Assembly: GCF_008329985.2 (NCBI RefSeq)
Contig: NZ_CP038437.2
Location: 4,831,270 to 4,895,269 of the forward strand
Source of the DNA: Halomonas binhaiensis
GTDB taxonomy: Bacteria; Pseudomonadota; Gammaproteobacteria; Pseudomonadales; Halomonadaceae
Reading direction: 5' to 3'
Length of the DNA stretch: 64,000 bases
This document shows positions 1-7,846 of the stretch, piece after piece; within the stretch, counting starts at the first letter, position 1; each line of letters starts with the position of its first letter. Below the pieces are notes generated by a model. The model made no database searches and had not been told where the DNA came from. It saw only the letters and a program-made list of their open reading frames with translations. Made by a program: the position numbers and the translations under genes.

Positions 1-158
1 GCGCACATGGCAGCGTAAGTGCATCCGAATCGAGTGGAAATGGCACTTAAGTCGGGGGAGCTGGTGGCAAGGTATCGAAACGAGCCACCTGCAGAGCAGT
101 GTTGTCACTGTCGTTCCACAGGTGGCGGCGTGTTGTAGGTGTAGATCAGTGTTGGTCG

Positions 159-1421
159 TCAGGCATCGCGCCGGGCCGGTTTTACCAGCCACTCGCGGCC
201 CTTGAGCATGGCATTCCAGTATAGCCACGGCAGCTGGCGAGCCTTGATCCACCAGGCCAGCCGGGTCGCCTGTGTCGCTTCATTCACCCAGCGAGGGAAG
301 GTCGGCTGCAGTTGACCGTTATAGCCGAACTCGGCCAGTACCACGCGCCCTCGCTCCACGGTCAGCGGGCAGGCGCCATAACCGAGATAGGCTGCGGTCA
401 GCGGCTGGTCGTCGATGGAGGCCAGCAGGTTTTCCGCCACGACAGGTGCCTGCTTGCGTACGGCGGCGGCAGTCTTTGCGTTGCTGGTTCCACTGACATC
501 CCCCAGGCCAAAGATGTCAGGATGATGGACGTGTTGAAGTGTCTCTGGATTCAGTTCGAGCCAGCCTGCGGCATCGGCAAGGCCAGATGTGGCAATGAAT
601 GTGGGAGCCCGCTGAGGCGGCACGACGTGAAGCAGGTCGAAGGAGCGTTCCTGCTGGTGTTCCCCATCTTCCCCGGTGACAGCAAAGCAGGCGGTTTTCG
701 ATGGGCCATCCACGGCGATCAGACGATGCTGATAGTTCACGTCGATGTCGTAACGAGAGATGTAGCGCTCGAGAGCCGGGACAAAGGCCGATACCCCGAA
801 CAATACCGGTGCGGCATTGCAGAAGCTCACCTCGATATCCGCCAGGTGCCCCTGACGGCGCCAGTGGTCGCAGGACAGGTACATGGCCTTTTGCGGGGCG
901 CCCGCACACTTTATCGGCATCGGGGGCTGGGTGAACAGCGCGCGCCCCTTCTTCAATGACTGCACCTGTTCCCAGGTATAGGGCGCCAGGTCATAGCGAT
1001 AGTTGGACGTTACGCCGTGCTGGCCGAGCGTTGCTTCGAGCCCTTCTATCGCCCCCCAGTCGAGCACAAGTCCGGGTGCGACCACCAGCCGGGTGTAGCC
1101 CAGGCGATGGCCGTCAGCGAGCGTGACCTCATGGGCATGTGGATCGATTCGCTCAGCGTGAGTGGTATAGCGGGTTGCTTGAGAAGGAATGACCGCGGTC
1201 ATGTCGCGCCGGGTATCCGTGGCGGAAAACACGCCATTGCCTACCAGTGTCCAGCCAGGCTGATAGTAATGTGATGTGGCAGGCTCGATGATGGCGATGT
1301 CCAGATCGCCACGTCGTTTGAGCAGGCTTGCGCTGACAGCGATGCCCGCTGCACCGCCTCCGATGATCACGACATCATGGTGGCTCGGGGACGTGTGGGG
1401 TGTGGCTGTCGTATGGCTCAT
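159..1421 (-). CDS. sqr: Sulfide:quinone oxidoreductase, type II (eukaryote-like)
   Basis: This FAD enzyme oxidises sulfide to a persulfide or polysulfide and passes the electrons to the membrane quinone pool. The N-terminus has the dinucleotide motif VVIIGGGAAG. Two cysteines sit in the contexts PIKCAGAPQK (about residue 172) and GACPLT (about residue 351). They match the redox cysteine pair of SQOR-type enzymes, and the C-terminal LPWLYWNAMLKG segment is also typical of that group. An ATG lies 12 nt further upstream (1433), but the one at 1421 is preferred because GGAG lies 6 nt before it. It lies 56 bp downstream of the persulfide dioxygenase gene on the same strand, so the two are probably co-transcribed. 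Family assignment is secure; substrate is inferred from motif and neighbour. Confidence 0.88.
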   Translation of the reverse strand: MSHTTATPHTSPSHHDVVIIGGGAAGIAVSASLLKRRGDLDIAIIEPATSHYYQPGWTLVGNGVFSATDTRRDMTAVIPSQATRYTTHAERIDPHAHEVTLADGHRLGYTRLVVAPGLVLDWGAIEGLEATLGQHGVTSNYRYDLAPYTWEQVQSLKKGRALFTQPPMPIKCAGAPQKAMYLSCDHWRRQGHLADIEVSFCNAAPVLFGVSAFVPALERYISRYDIDVNYQHRLIAVDGPSKTACFAVTGEDGEHQQERSFDLLHVVPPQRAPTFIATSGLADAAGWLELNPETLQHVHHPDIFGLGDVSGTSNAKTAAAVRKQAPVVAENLLASIDDQPLTAAYLGYGACPLTVERGRVVLAEFGYNGQLQPTFPRWVNEATQATRLAWWIKARQLPWLYWNAMLKGREWLVKPARRDA

Positions 1422-1477
1422 GAAAGGCTCCATTGGGGTAGAGATACGTCCGTTTTACGCAGGATTCGCAGAAGAGG

Positions 1478-2347
1478 TCAGAAGCGGCCAATAGGCACCT
1501 TGAGATAGACATTGCCATCATCTTCCTCTGGTGGAAGGTGGCCGGCCCGCATGTTGATCTGCACCGAGGGCAACAGCAGCCGTGGCATACCCAGGGAGGC
1601 ATCGCGTTCGGTGCGTAGCCTGACAAAGGCCTCTTCGCTCACGCCGTTGCCGATATGAATGTTATGGCGGCGCTGTTCGGCCACGCTGGTCTGATACTGG
1701 TAGGTATCACGTCCGGGAGCCTTGTAGTCGTGGCACAGAAAGAGGCGTGTCTCGTCGGGCAATGCCAGTACCTTCTGGATCGATCGGTAGAGGGTGCGTG
1801 GGTCGCCGCCAGGGAAGTCACAACGTGCTGTGCCGTAATCAGGCATGAACAGGGTATCACCGACAAAGGCGGCATCACCGATCACATAGGTCAGACACGC
1901 CGGGGTATGGCCAGGGGTGTGGAGCACATACCCCTCAAGGTGGCCAATATGGAAATGGTCCCCGTCTGTGAAGAGGCGGTGGAACTGGCTGCCGTCCCGG
2001 GCAAATTCACTGCCTGCATTGAACACCTTGCCGAAGGTTTCCTGAACGGTGGTGATGTGGGCACCAATGGCGGTCTTGCCTCCCAGTTTCTCATGCAGGT
2101 AGGGGGCTGCCGAGAGGTGGTCTGCATGCACATGGGTTTCGAGAATCCATTCAACTTCAAGGCCTTCATGCTTGATGAAGTCGATGATAGCGGCAGCAGA
2201 GTCCATGTCGATGCGCCCGGCGGCATAGTCGAAGTCCAGTACTGAGTCGAGAATAGCGCAGGTGGCCGAATCGGGATCGCGTACCACATAGCTGAACGTA
2301 TTGGTGGGCTCGTTGAAGAAAGCCCTGACGATGGGCTGTCCGGACAT
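1478..2347 (-). CDS. Persulfide dioxygenase, MBL-fold (ETHE1/Blh-like)
   Basis: This metallo-beta-lactamase-fold protein of about 289 residues probably oxidises glutathione persulfide to sulfite, using the product of the adjacent SQR. The metal-binding motif THVHADH (His72, His74, Asp76, His77), a later HTPGHTPAC, the aspartate in VGDTLF and the histidine in LCHDY form the expected ligand set. The PDYGTARCDFPGGD stretch is characteristic of ETHE1-like persulfide dioxygenases. The ATG at 2347 is chosen because GGAGG lies 8 nt upstream; a TTG at 2371 would give eight extra residues. It is the first gene of the pair with sqr. A glyoxalase II role is a weaker alternative. Confidence 0.85.
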   Translation of the reverse strand: MSGQPIVRAFFNEPTNTFSYVVRDPDSATCAILDSVLDFDYAAGRIDMDSAAAIIDFIKHEGLEVEWILETHVHADHLSAAPYLHEKLGGKTAIGAHITTVQETFGKVFNAGSEFARDGSQFHRLFTDGDHFHIGHLEGYVLHTPGHTPACLTYVIGDAAFVGDTLFMPDYGTARCDFPGGDPRTLYRSIQKVLALPDETRLFLCHDYKAPGRDTYQYQTSVAEQRRHNIHIGNGVSEEAFVRLRTERDASLGMPRLLLPSVQINMRAGHLPPEEDDGNVYLKVPIGRF

Positions 2348-2766
2348 CTGAGTTGCCTCCGATGGTGACAAACGGGTGGAGTGCCGGGGGCGGTTGGTTC
2401 GCTCCAGCGACGTCGCAGACCCTCATCATAGACCTCTGTATTTGTATAAACATATACTTATTTTGAATAAGCTATTTGTCTGGCCTTGACCTTCTCGCAC
2501 TGGCAGGGAGGATAGCGGCGCCACATGAAGCGATATCAACAGCTAAGGCATGGCTTTGTGGTGGAAAAACATTCTCTTCACGTGGCCTTGAATGGAAAAA
2601 TATTCTTGTTCGGCGTCAGTGGATGATAATGATGAAATCCTGTTCTCTCCCTCTACGCTTAATATGTTCCATGCCGTCCCCTCATGATCCTGGGGCAATG
2701 CGGTACGGGTTCGATGTATGAATTTTTCGTATGAATTTCCCTGTATGAAAACCAGGTGCGAATGCC
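2348..2766. other. Intergenic region between divergent pdo-sqr operon and cds1
   Basis: About 420 bp without a convincing gene. It separates the minus-strand persulfide dioxygenase gene from the plus-strand desulfhydrase gene, so it should hold both promoters. It contains two overlapping palindromes (2444-2471) and a degenerate 13-bp tandem array (2716-2780) running into the cds1 start. Short open frames here have no recognisable features and differ in composition from the neighbours. Confidence 0.7.
2444..2471. promoter_or_regulatory. Overlapping AT-rich palindromes, candidate operator of pdo-sqr
   Basis: Two inverted repeats share one base: GTATA-aaca-TATAC (2444-2457) and CTTATT-ttg-AATAAG (2457-2471). 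They lie about 100 bp upstream of the persulfide dioxygenase start. Sulfide-oxidation operons are often controlled by persulfide-sensing ArsR-type repressors or by FisR. No such regulator gene is visible in the window, and the palindrome is not a clear match to a known consensus. Confidence 0.3.
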
Positions 2767-2780
2767 ATGTGTGAATGGGT
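2716..2780 (+). repeat. Degenerate ~13-bp tandem repeat across the cds1 start
   Basis: Five imperfect units begin GTATGAA, GTATGAA, GTATGAA, GTGCGAA and GTGTGAA at 2716, 2729, 2743, 2756 and 2769. The last two cover the proposed start codon at 2767, so the array multiplies ATG triplets just upstream of the gene. This may affect translation initiation or make start choice ambiguous. Confidence 0.6.
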
Positions 2781-3813
2781 ACGTAATGCCATGCGGCTGC
2801 TGGACAGCGATCAGCGTCGATCCGCTGATACACACTTGTATCGACTGGATATCCCCGGGCTCGAGGCGGCGGGTATCGATATCTATCTGAAGGATGAAAG
2901 TACTCATCCCAGCGGCAGTCTCAAGCACCGCCTGGCCAGGTCGCTGTTCCTGCATGCTATCTGCAGCGGCAAGATCCAGGAAGGCACGCCCGTCATCGAA
3001 GCCTCTTCAGGCAGCACAGCGGTTTCCGAAGCCTATTTTGCCCGTTTGCTAGGGTTGCCATTCACGGCTGTCATGCCGGCGAGTACCGCAGGCAGCAAGA
3101 TTGCACAGATCGAAAGGCTTGGCGGCACCTGCCACTTCGTCACGCGCTCTTCTCAGGTCTATACGGCGGCCCGGCAGCTGTCCGAGGAGCGGGAAGGGCA
3201 CTATATGGACCAGTTCACCTATGCCGAGAGTGCGACTGATTGGCGAGGTAACAACAACATCGCTGAAAGCATCTTTCGTCAGATGGAAATGGAACGTCAT
3301 GCGACGCCATATGCCGTGGTGATGAGTGCTGGAACCGGAGGTACGTCGGCGACCATCGGGCGCTATATCCGCTATTGTGGACATGCGACCCGGCTGGTGG
3401 TGGTCGACCCGGAAAACTCGGTATTTCATGACAGCTATCAACGGCGGGATCCGAGCCTGACGATCGAGGCCAGCAGCCGGATCGAGGGAATCGGCCGACC
3501 TCGTGTGGAGCCTTCCTTTCTGCCCGAGGTCATCGACGAGATGTTGCAGGTCGCGGATGCCTCCTCCATTGCGGCTATTCATTGGCTGGAACAGCGCCTG
3601 GGCCGTAAGGCGGGTGGTTCCACGGGTACTAACTTGTGGGGAGCCCTGACAATTGCGCAACGCATGCGCAGTGATGGCCACCAGGGTTCCATCGTGACCT
3701 TGATGTGTGATGGTGGTGAGCGTTACCTGGATACCTACTATGATGCCGACTGGATCAAGCGGCAGTTTGGTTCGCTGGAACAACCGACGACATGGTTGAA
3801 CAGCTTTCTCTAG
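2767..3813 (+). CDS. PLP-dependent L-cysteine desulfhydrase, Cds1-like
   Basis: A fold-type II PLP enzyme of 348 residues from the cysteine synthase family. The probable Schiff-base lysine is Lys53 in PSGSLKHRL, the substrate loop is [10 protein letters not shown], and the phosphate-binding glycine loop is [12 protein letters not shown]. The N-terminus (WVRNAM, then RRSADTHL) and the length resemble the Cds1 desulfhydrase group rather than CysK or CysM, so breakdown of cysteine to H2S, pyruvate and ammonia is more likely than synthesis. It converges on a DecR-like regulator, which in enterics responds to cysteine and controls cysteine degradation. Only a weak AGGTG precedes the ATG. Cysteine synthase activity remains possible. 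Confidence 0.75.
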   Translation: MCEWVRNAMRLLDSDQRRSADTHLYRLDIPGLEAAGIDIYLKDESTHPSGSLKHRLARSLFLHAICSGKIQEGTPVIEASSGSTAVSEAYFARLLGLPFTAVMPASTAGSKIAQIERLGGTCHFVTRSSQVYTAARQLSEEREGHYMDQFTYAESATDWRGNNNIAESIFRQMEMERHATPYAVVMSAGTGGTSATIGRYIRYCGHATRLVVVDPENSVFHDSYQRRDPSLTIEASSRIEGIGRPRVEPSFLPEVIDEMLQVADASSIAAIHWLEQRLGRKAGGSTGTNLWGALTIAQRMRSDGHQGSIVTLMCDGGERYLDTYYDADWIKRQFGSLEQPTTWLNSFL

Positions 3814-3849
3814 GTCACTCGCTCCAGGTCATTCGCTCTAGGCCACTCG
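3808..3849. repeat. 14-bp x3 tandem repeat between convergent cds1 and decR stops
   Basis: Three consecutive 14-bp units (3808-3821, 3822-3835, 3836-3849) share the pattern CTCTAGGTCACTCG with two or three substitutions. The first unit contains the TAG stop codon of the desulfhydrase gene; the last ends 2 bp before the decR stop triplet. It fills the whole intergenic space between the two genes. Confidence 0.85.
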
Positions 3850-3851
3850 CA

Positions 3852-4319
3852 TCATGCGATCGGGAATGCGGTGGTGTATTTGATCTGTTCCATGGCGAAG
3901 TTTGAACTGACGTTGGTCAGACCTTCGGTGCTATTGATCAGTTTCTTGTAGAAGGCGTCATAGGCGCCAATGTCGCGCACAACGACGCGCAGCATGTAGT
4001 CCCATTCACCTGACATGCGGTAGAACTCCACCACTTCCTCGAAGCTCATCACCGTCTTGGCGAATGTTTCCAGCCAGCACTTGTCATGACGCTGTGTCTT
4101 GATCTGCACGAAGACCGAGAGACCAAGCCCCAGCTTTTCCGGATTAAGCAGGGCAACCCGGCTCCGAATGTAGCCGTTTTCTGCCAGGCGCTTGACGCGT
4201 TTCCAGCATGGCGTGGTGGAAAGGTTTACTGCTTCCGCGAGCTCCTTTATGGAAAGGGAGGCATCGCGTTGCAGGAGAAAGAGAATATGACGATCGAAGC
4301 CATCCAGGCTGGAAGGCAT
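3852..4319 (-). CDS. decR: Lrp/AsnC-family regulator, DecR-like
   Basis: A 155-residue Lrp-type regulator with an N-terminal helix-turn-helix (about residues 23-45, LAEAVNLSTTPCWKRVKRL) and a C-terminal RAM/ligand domain. The TTPCWKR signature, NPEKLGLGLSVFVQIKTQ and the tail FAMEQIKYTTAFPI closely resemble enteric DecR (YbaO), the activator of cysteine-degrading genes. Its position next to a Cds1-like desulfhydrase supports a role in cysteine detoxification and sulfide output. It is convergent with cds1, so its operator for that gene would lie in 2348-2766. The ATG at 4319 places the HTH at the usual distance. Confidence 0.85.
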   Translation of the reverse strand: MPSSLDGFDRHILFLLQRDASLSIKELAEAVNLSTTPCWKRVKRLAENGYIRSRVALLNPEKLGLGLSVFVQIKTQRHDKCWLETFAKTVMSFEEVVEFYRMSGEWDYMLRVVVRDIGAYDAFYKKLINSTEGLTNVSSNFAMEQIKYTTAFPIA

Positions 4320-4513
4320 AACCCCCCTCCTACATATCGGAAGCGAGAATGATAATTCTACTTCTATAAATATATATTTCTAATACCAATTTTGCGTTCA
4401 CAATGCCATAAAGTTCAAGAGATGTTGTGTAAAATTGTACTTAAATCAGTAATATGTGGTAGGCGATAAGCACGCTTACCAGTTCATCCTAAAGACTGGT
4501 TAATGATGGTGTC

Positions 4514-4552
4514 GAAATGCGTGCAAGAAATGCGTGCAAGAAATGGGTCGCC
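4514..4552. repeat. 13-bp tandem repeat downstream of fliA
   Basis: Two perfect copies of GAAATGCGTGCAA (4514-4526, 4527-4539) are followed by a degenerate third unit (4540-4552). It lies about 25 bp beyond the fliA stop codon on the minus strand. Confidence 0.8.
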
Positions 4553-4574
4553 AAGGAAGATGCCTGTACAGGTT

Positions 4575-5276
4575 CTAGTCATCACATAGCTGACTGCGTA
4601 GGCGTCGTATGGCCTGGCTGTGAAGCTGGCATACGCGTGATTCACTGACGCCCAATACCGCGCCGATCTCCTTGAGGTTTAACTCTTCCTGGTAATACAG
4701 GCCCATCAGCAGCTTTTCTCTTTCCGGAAGTTCAGCGATAGCGGCAATCAAGGCCTGGCGCTGTTCGCCTTCGATCAGCTCACTCAGCAGACAGGAGCTC
4801 TGTTGATCACAAAAGCCCTGTTCTCCCTTTTCTTCCAGGATCTCTTCGAACGGCAATAGCAACCCATTGTTGATATCGCCGAGCAGCTGCCGATAGCTGA
4901 CTAGATCCATGTCCATGGTGGCCGCTATTTCATGTTCTTCGGGAGCTCGCCCCAGTTTCTGCTGCAGCTCGCGGATAGTGGTTTCCAGGGCTCGGGCCTG
5001 GCGTCGTACTCTGCGAGGTAACCAGTCGCGACTACGCAGCTCATCCAGCATGGCTCCGTGTACGCGCTGACTGGCATAGGTTGACAATTGAGCTCCCTGG
5101 TTGGGGTCATAACGTCCCAGAGCCTCGATCAATCCGAGCATGCCGGCTTGAATGAGGTCATCGAGATCGACTCCGGCGGGCAGGCGTACCTGCAGCGCCA
5201 GTGCCTGACGCCGGACCATGGGGAGATAGGCTTCCAACTGGGCTTGTGGATCTATCTTGCCTTGGGCTGTGTACAT
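4575..5276 (-). CDS. fliA: RNA polymerase sigma factor FliA (sigma-28)
   Basis: Flagellar sigma-28 directs RNA polymerase to late flagellar, motor and chemotaxis promoters and is held inactive by FlgM. Region 2 (LPAGVDLDDLIQAGMLGLIEAL, then YASQRVHGAMLDELR and DWLPRRVRR) and region 4 (LKEIGAVLGVSESRVCQLHSQA) are both intact. The ATG at 5276 is preferred: AGGGA precedes it, and MYTAQGK matches the E. coli FliA N-terminus. An in-frame ATG at 5294 lacks a ribosome-binding site. The gene lies 30 bp (12 bp from the upstream ATG) after flhE at the end of the flhBAE cluster, whereas in enterics fliA is next to fliC. Confidence 0.95.
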   Translation of the reverse strand: MYTAQGKIDPQAQLEAYLPMVRRQALALQVRLPAGVDLDDLIQAGMLGLIEALGRYDPNQGAQLSTYASQRVHGAMLDELRSRDWLPRRVRRQARALETTIRELQQKLGRAPEEHEIAATMDMDLVSYRQLLGDINNGLLLPFEEILEEKGEQGFCDQQSSCLLSELIEGEQRQALIAAIAELPEREKLLMGLYYQEELNLKEIGAVLGVSESRVCQLHSQAIRRLRSQLCDD

Positions 5277-5306
5277 GACGGTTCCCTGTGACATGGAGGA
5301 TATGCC

Positions 5307-5756
5307 TCAGCGGTGGTTGACGAGCACGTCTAGCGCTTCGATCGTCACGGGGCGCTGGTCCGGGTGAAGTCGAAAGCGGAATTGCAGTGGGGCGGAGGCG
5401 GGCAGGCCGTGAAAGGCATCGCTGGCCCCGCCTTCTGCGGCCAGGTACTGGCAGTGCTGGTTCGCGCAGAGGTAAGCGGACAGCCGACTGCCGGGAGGCG
5501 CGCGGTAATGCCAGGACACCCGAGTGATCGCGCCCTTGATGGGGCCAGAAGGTGGCCGGAGAAGAGCAGAGCGTCGTGGTATCTCGCTGGAGGCGACATT
5601 CAGACGTGGGGCCGTTGCGCTCCAGGCACCTGGTGTGGCCGTGGCCGAACTGGCGAAGACAATGAGGCAGATGTTCAGCAGAACCACCTGGCCGATCTTG
5701 ATGGACCAAAGACGTAGAGCTCTGCATGAGGCCATGCTTATCTGGATGTTGGCCAT
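5307..5756 (-). CDS. flhE: Flagellar protein FlhE
   Basis: A small periplasmic flagellar protein of 149 residues with a cationic N-terminus and a hydrophobic segment (about residues 20-40) that fits a signal peptide ending near ATA-TPGAW. The mature part has the family pattern GAW then VSWHYRAPPGS and the paired cysteines in LCANQHCQYL. In enterics FlhE is linked to preventing proton leak through the export apparatus. Its start overlaps the last base of flhA, and fliA follows. FlhE is otherwise best known from peritrichous enteric-type systems, which agrees with the presence of flhDC here. Confidence 0.85.
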   Translation of the reverse strand: MANIQISMASCRALRLWSIKIGQVVLLNICLIVFASSATATPGAWSATAPRLNVASSEIPRRSALLRPPSGPIKGAITRVSWHYRAPPGSRLSAYLCANQHCQYLAAEGGASDAFHGLPASAPLQFRFRLHPDQRPVTIEALDVLVNHR

Positions 5757-7846
5757 CAGGGGGCTCCCCCGACTTCGGTGGTGATGCGCAGAATACGGTC
5801 GTCGGGGATCTCGGCCTGGGACATCACGACCAGATGGTGCAGGCGCTGACGCAGAAAGCGGGCCAGCAGGGGACGCAGGGAATGATGAACTACCATGACC
5901 GGCGGTTCCCCGCTGGCATCATGACGATGCAGGGCATCTTCGGTTTGCGTCATCAATGTTTCAGCGAGGCCAGGCTCCAGCGCACCGTTACCGCTCATGG
6001 CCTGGGTCAGAACATTTTCGAGCGAGGGTGCCAGGCCGATGACATGGAGTGTCTCCTGTCCAGCAAACCACTGCTCAGTGATGGCTCGGCCGAGTGCTAC
6101 CCGCACCATGGCAACCAATTCCATGGGGTCTTGCTGGTGGGGAGCATATTCAGCCAGTGTGTCGAGTAGCGTTCGCAGATCGCGGATCGACACGTCTTCA
6201 TTCAGCAGTTGCTGGAGAATGCGTGTGAAGGCCACCAGGGACAGTGTCTTGGGTATCACATCCTCGATCAGCGACTTGTCATCACTGTCTTTGGCCAGTT
6301 TATCGAGGAGCCTCTTCACCTCATGGCGGCCCAGCATCTCGGCGGCGTGGCGGTGAAGCAATTGGTTGAGGTGGGTGGCGATCACCGTGCTGGCATCGAC
6401 CACGGTGTAGCCATACACCTGGGCCCGTTCACGCTGCTCGGCATCGATCCATAAAGCTGGCAAGCCAAAAGCGGGGTCCTGGGTGGGGCTGCCATCGAGC
6501 TGGCCGGATACCTGCCCGGGATCGATGGCCAGCCAACGACCGGGCCAGGCTTCTGCGCGCCCTACCTCAGCCCCCTTGAGCGTGACCCGGTAGCTGTTGG
6601 CACCGAGCTCCAGGTTGTCGCGGATGTGTACAACAGGAGGCAGAAAGCCGACATCCTGGGCAAACTTCTTGCGCACACTCTTGATTCTTCCCAGCAGCTC
6701 GCCTTTCTGGCGTGAGTCGACCAGAGGAATCAAGCGATGACCGACCTCAAGACCGAGGGTATCGACCAGGCTGACATCATCCCAACTGGCCTCCGGCGCT
6801 TCTGGCGCGGTTGGGACTGTCTGTTGCTCCTGGGTTTCCACCAGGCGCTGCTCGGATGTTCGCGTCAGCCACCAGGCCAGGCCACCCAATAGAGCTGTGA
6901 ACATCAGGAATACCAGGTTGGGCATGCCAGGCACCAGGCCCAGCAGCCCCAGGACTCCGGCAGCCAGCCATAGGACCTTGGGATTGACGAACAGCTGGCT
7001 GATCATCTGTTCGCCGACATCCTGTTCGGTGTTGACCCGGGACACTGTGACACCTGCGGCAGTGGAGATCACCAGGGCCGGTATCTGTGCCACCAGGCCA
7101 TCACCGATGGCGAGCAGCACATAGGTACGGGCGGCATCGGCAAAGGCCATGTGATACTGCAGCAGTCCAATCATCAGGCCGCCGAGTATGTTGACGGCCA
7201 TGATGACCAGGCCCGCCATGGCATCGCCGCGGACGAATTTGCTGGCACCGTCCATGGAGCCGTAGAAGTCTGATTCCTGGGAAACCTCTGCACGCCGGCG
7301 TTTGGCGTCATCTTCTCCGATCAGGCCGGCATTGAGATCGGCATCAATGGCCATCTGCTTGCCCGGCATGGAGTCAAGCATGAAGCGGGCGCCCACCTCA
7401 GCGATACGGCCGGCTCCCTTGGTGATGACCATGAAGTTGATGATCACCAGGATCAGGAAGACCACCAATCCGACCGCGAAATTGCCACCGACCAGAAACT
7501 GACCGAACGCCTCGATGACCTTGCCCGCGGCGTCTCCCCCTTCGTGGCCATGCATCAATACGACCCGGGTCGAGGCCACGTTGAGCGATAGCCGCAGCAG
7601 GGTAGTGAACAACAGCACGGCAGGAAAGGCCGCGAAATCCAAGGGCCTTTCGGAGAACATGCTGACCAGCAGTACCATGACGGACAGCGCAATGTTGAAA
7701 GTGAACAGCACATCCAGAATGAAAGGTGGCAACGGCAGGATCATCATCGACAGGATCATGATGATCAGCAACGGGCCGGCGAGAACCTTCATCGGTAGCT
7801 GTTTGAGCACGCCGAACAGGCCGCCTTGATTCAGAAGGGCTTTCAT
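5756..7846 (-). CDS. flhA: Flagellar export apparatus protein FlhA
   Basis: FlhA forms the nonameric cytoplasmic ring and part of the proton-driven export gate. The 696-residue length is typical. The first ~330 residues hold about eight membrane segments and the FHIPEP signature region (KFVRGDAMAGLVI). The rest is the soluble domain that binds chaperone-substrate complexes. The ATG at 7846 overlaps the flhB stop by 4 bp (ATGA), with AGGAA upstream, so the two are translationally coupled. flhE follows with a one-base overlap. Confidence 0.97.
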   Translation of the reverse strand: MKALLNQGGLFGVLKQLPMKVLAGPLLIIMILSMMILPLPPFILDVLFTFNIALSVMVLLVSMFSERPLDFAAFPAVLLFTTLLRLSLNVASTRVVLMHGHEGGDAAGKVIEAFGQFLVGGNFAVGLVVFLILVIINFMVITKGAGRIAEVGARFMLDSMPGKQMAIDADLNAGLIGEDDAKRRRAEVSQESDFYGSMDGASKFVRGDAMAGLVIMAVNILGGLMIGLLQYHMAFADAARTYVLLAIGDGLVAQIPALVISTAAGVTVSRVNTEQDVGEQMISQLFVNPKVLWLAAGVLGLLGLVPGMPNLVFLMFTALLGGLAWWLTRTSEQRLVETQEQQTVPTAPEAPEASWDDVSLVDTLGLEVGHRLIPLVDSRQKGELLGRIKSVRKKFAQDVGFLPPVVHIRDNLELGANSYRVTLKGAEVGRAEAWPGRWLAIDPGQVSGQLDGSPTQDPAFGLPALWIDAEQRERAQVYGYTVVDASTVIATHLNQLLHRHAAEMLGRHEVKRLLDKLAKDSDDKSLIEDVIPKTLSLVAFTRILQQLLNEDVSIRDLRTLLDTLAEYAPHQQDPMELVAMVRVALGRAITEQWFAGQETLHVIGLAPSLENVLTQAMSGNGALEPGLAETLMTQTEDALHRHDASGEPPVMVVHHSLRPLLARFLRQRLHHLVVMSQAEIPDDRILRITTEVGGAP

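Noticed and set aside
312..959. 215-codon plus-strand open frame inside sqr
   Set aside because: Antisense to a gene with clear SQR motifs; the translation has no recognisable domain and is a composition shadow.
2476..2721. Plus-strand open frame upstream of cds1
   Set aside because: Short, no motifs, and it lies in the divergent promoter region with repeats.
3049..3783. 244-codon minus-strand open frame inside the desulfhydrase gene
   Set aside because: Antisense to a well-supported PLP enzyme; no motifs or ribosome-binding site.
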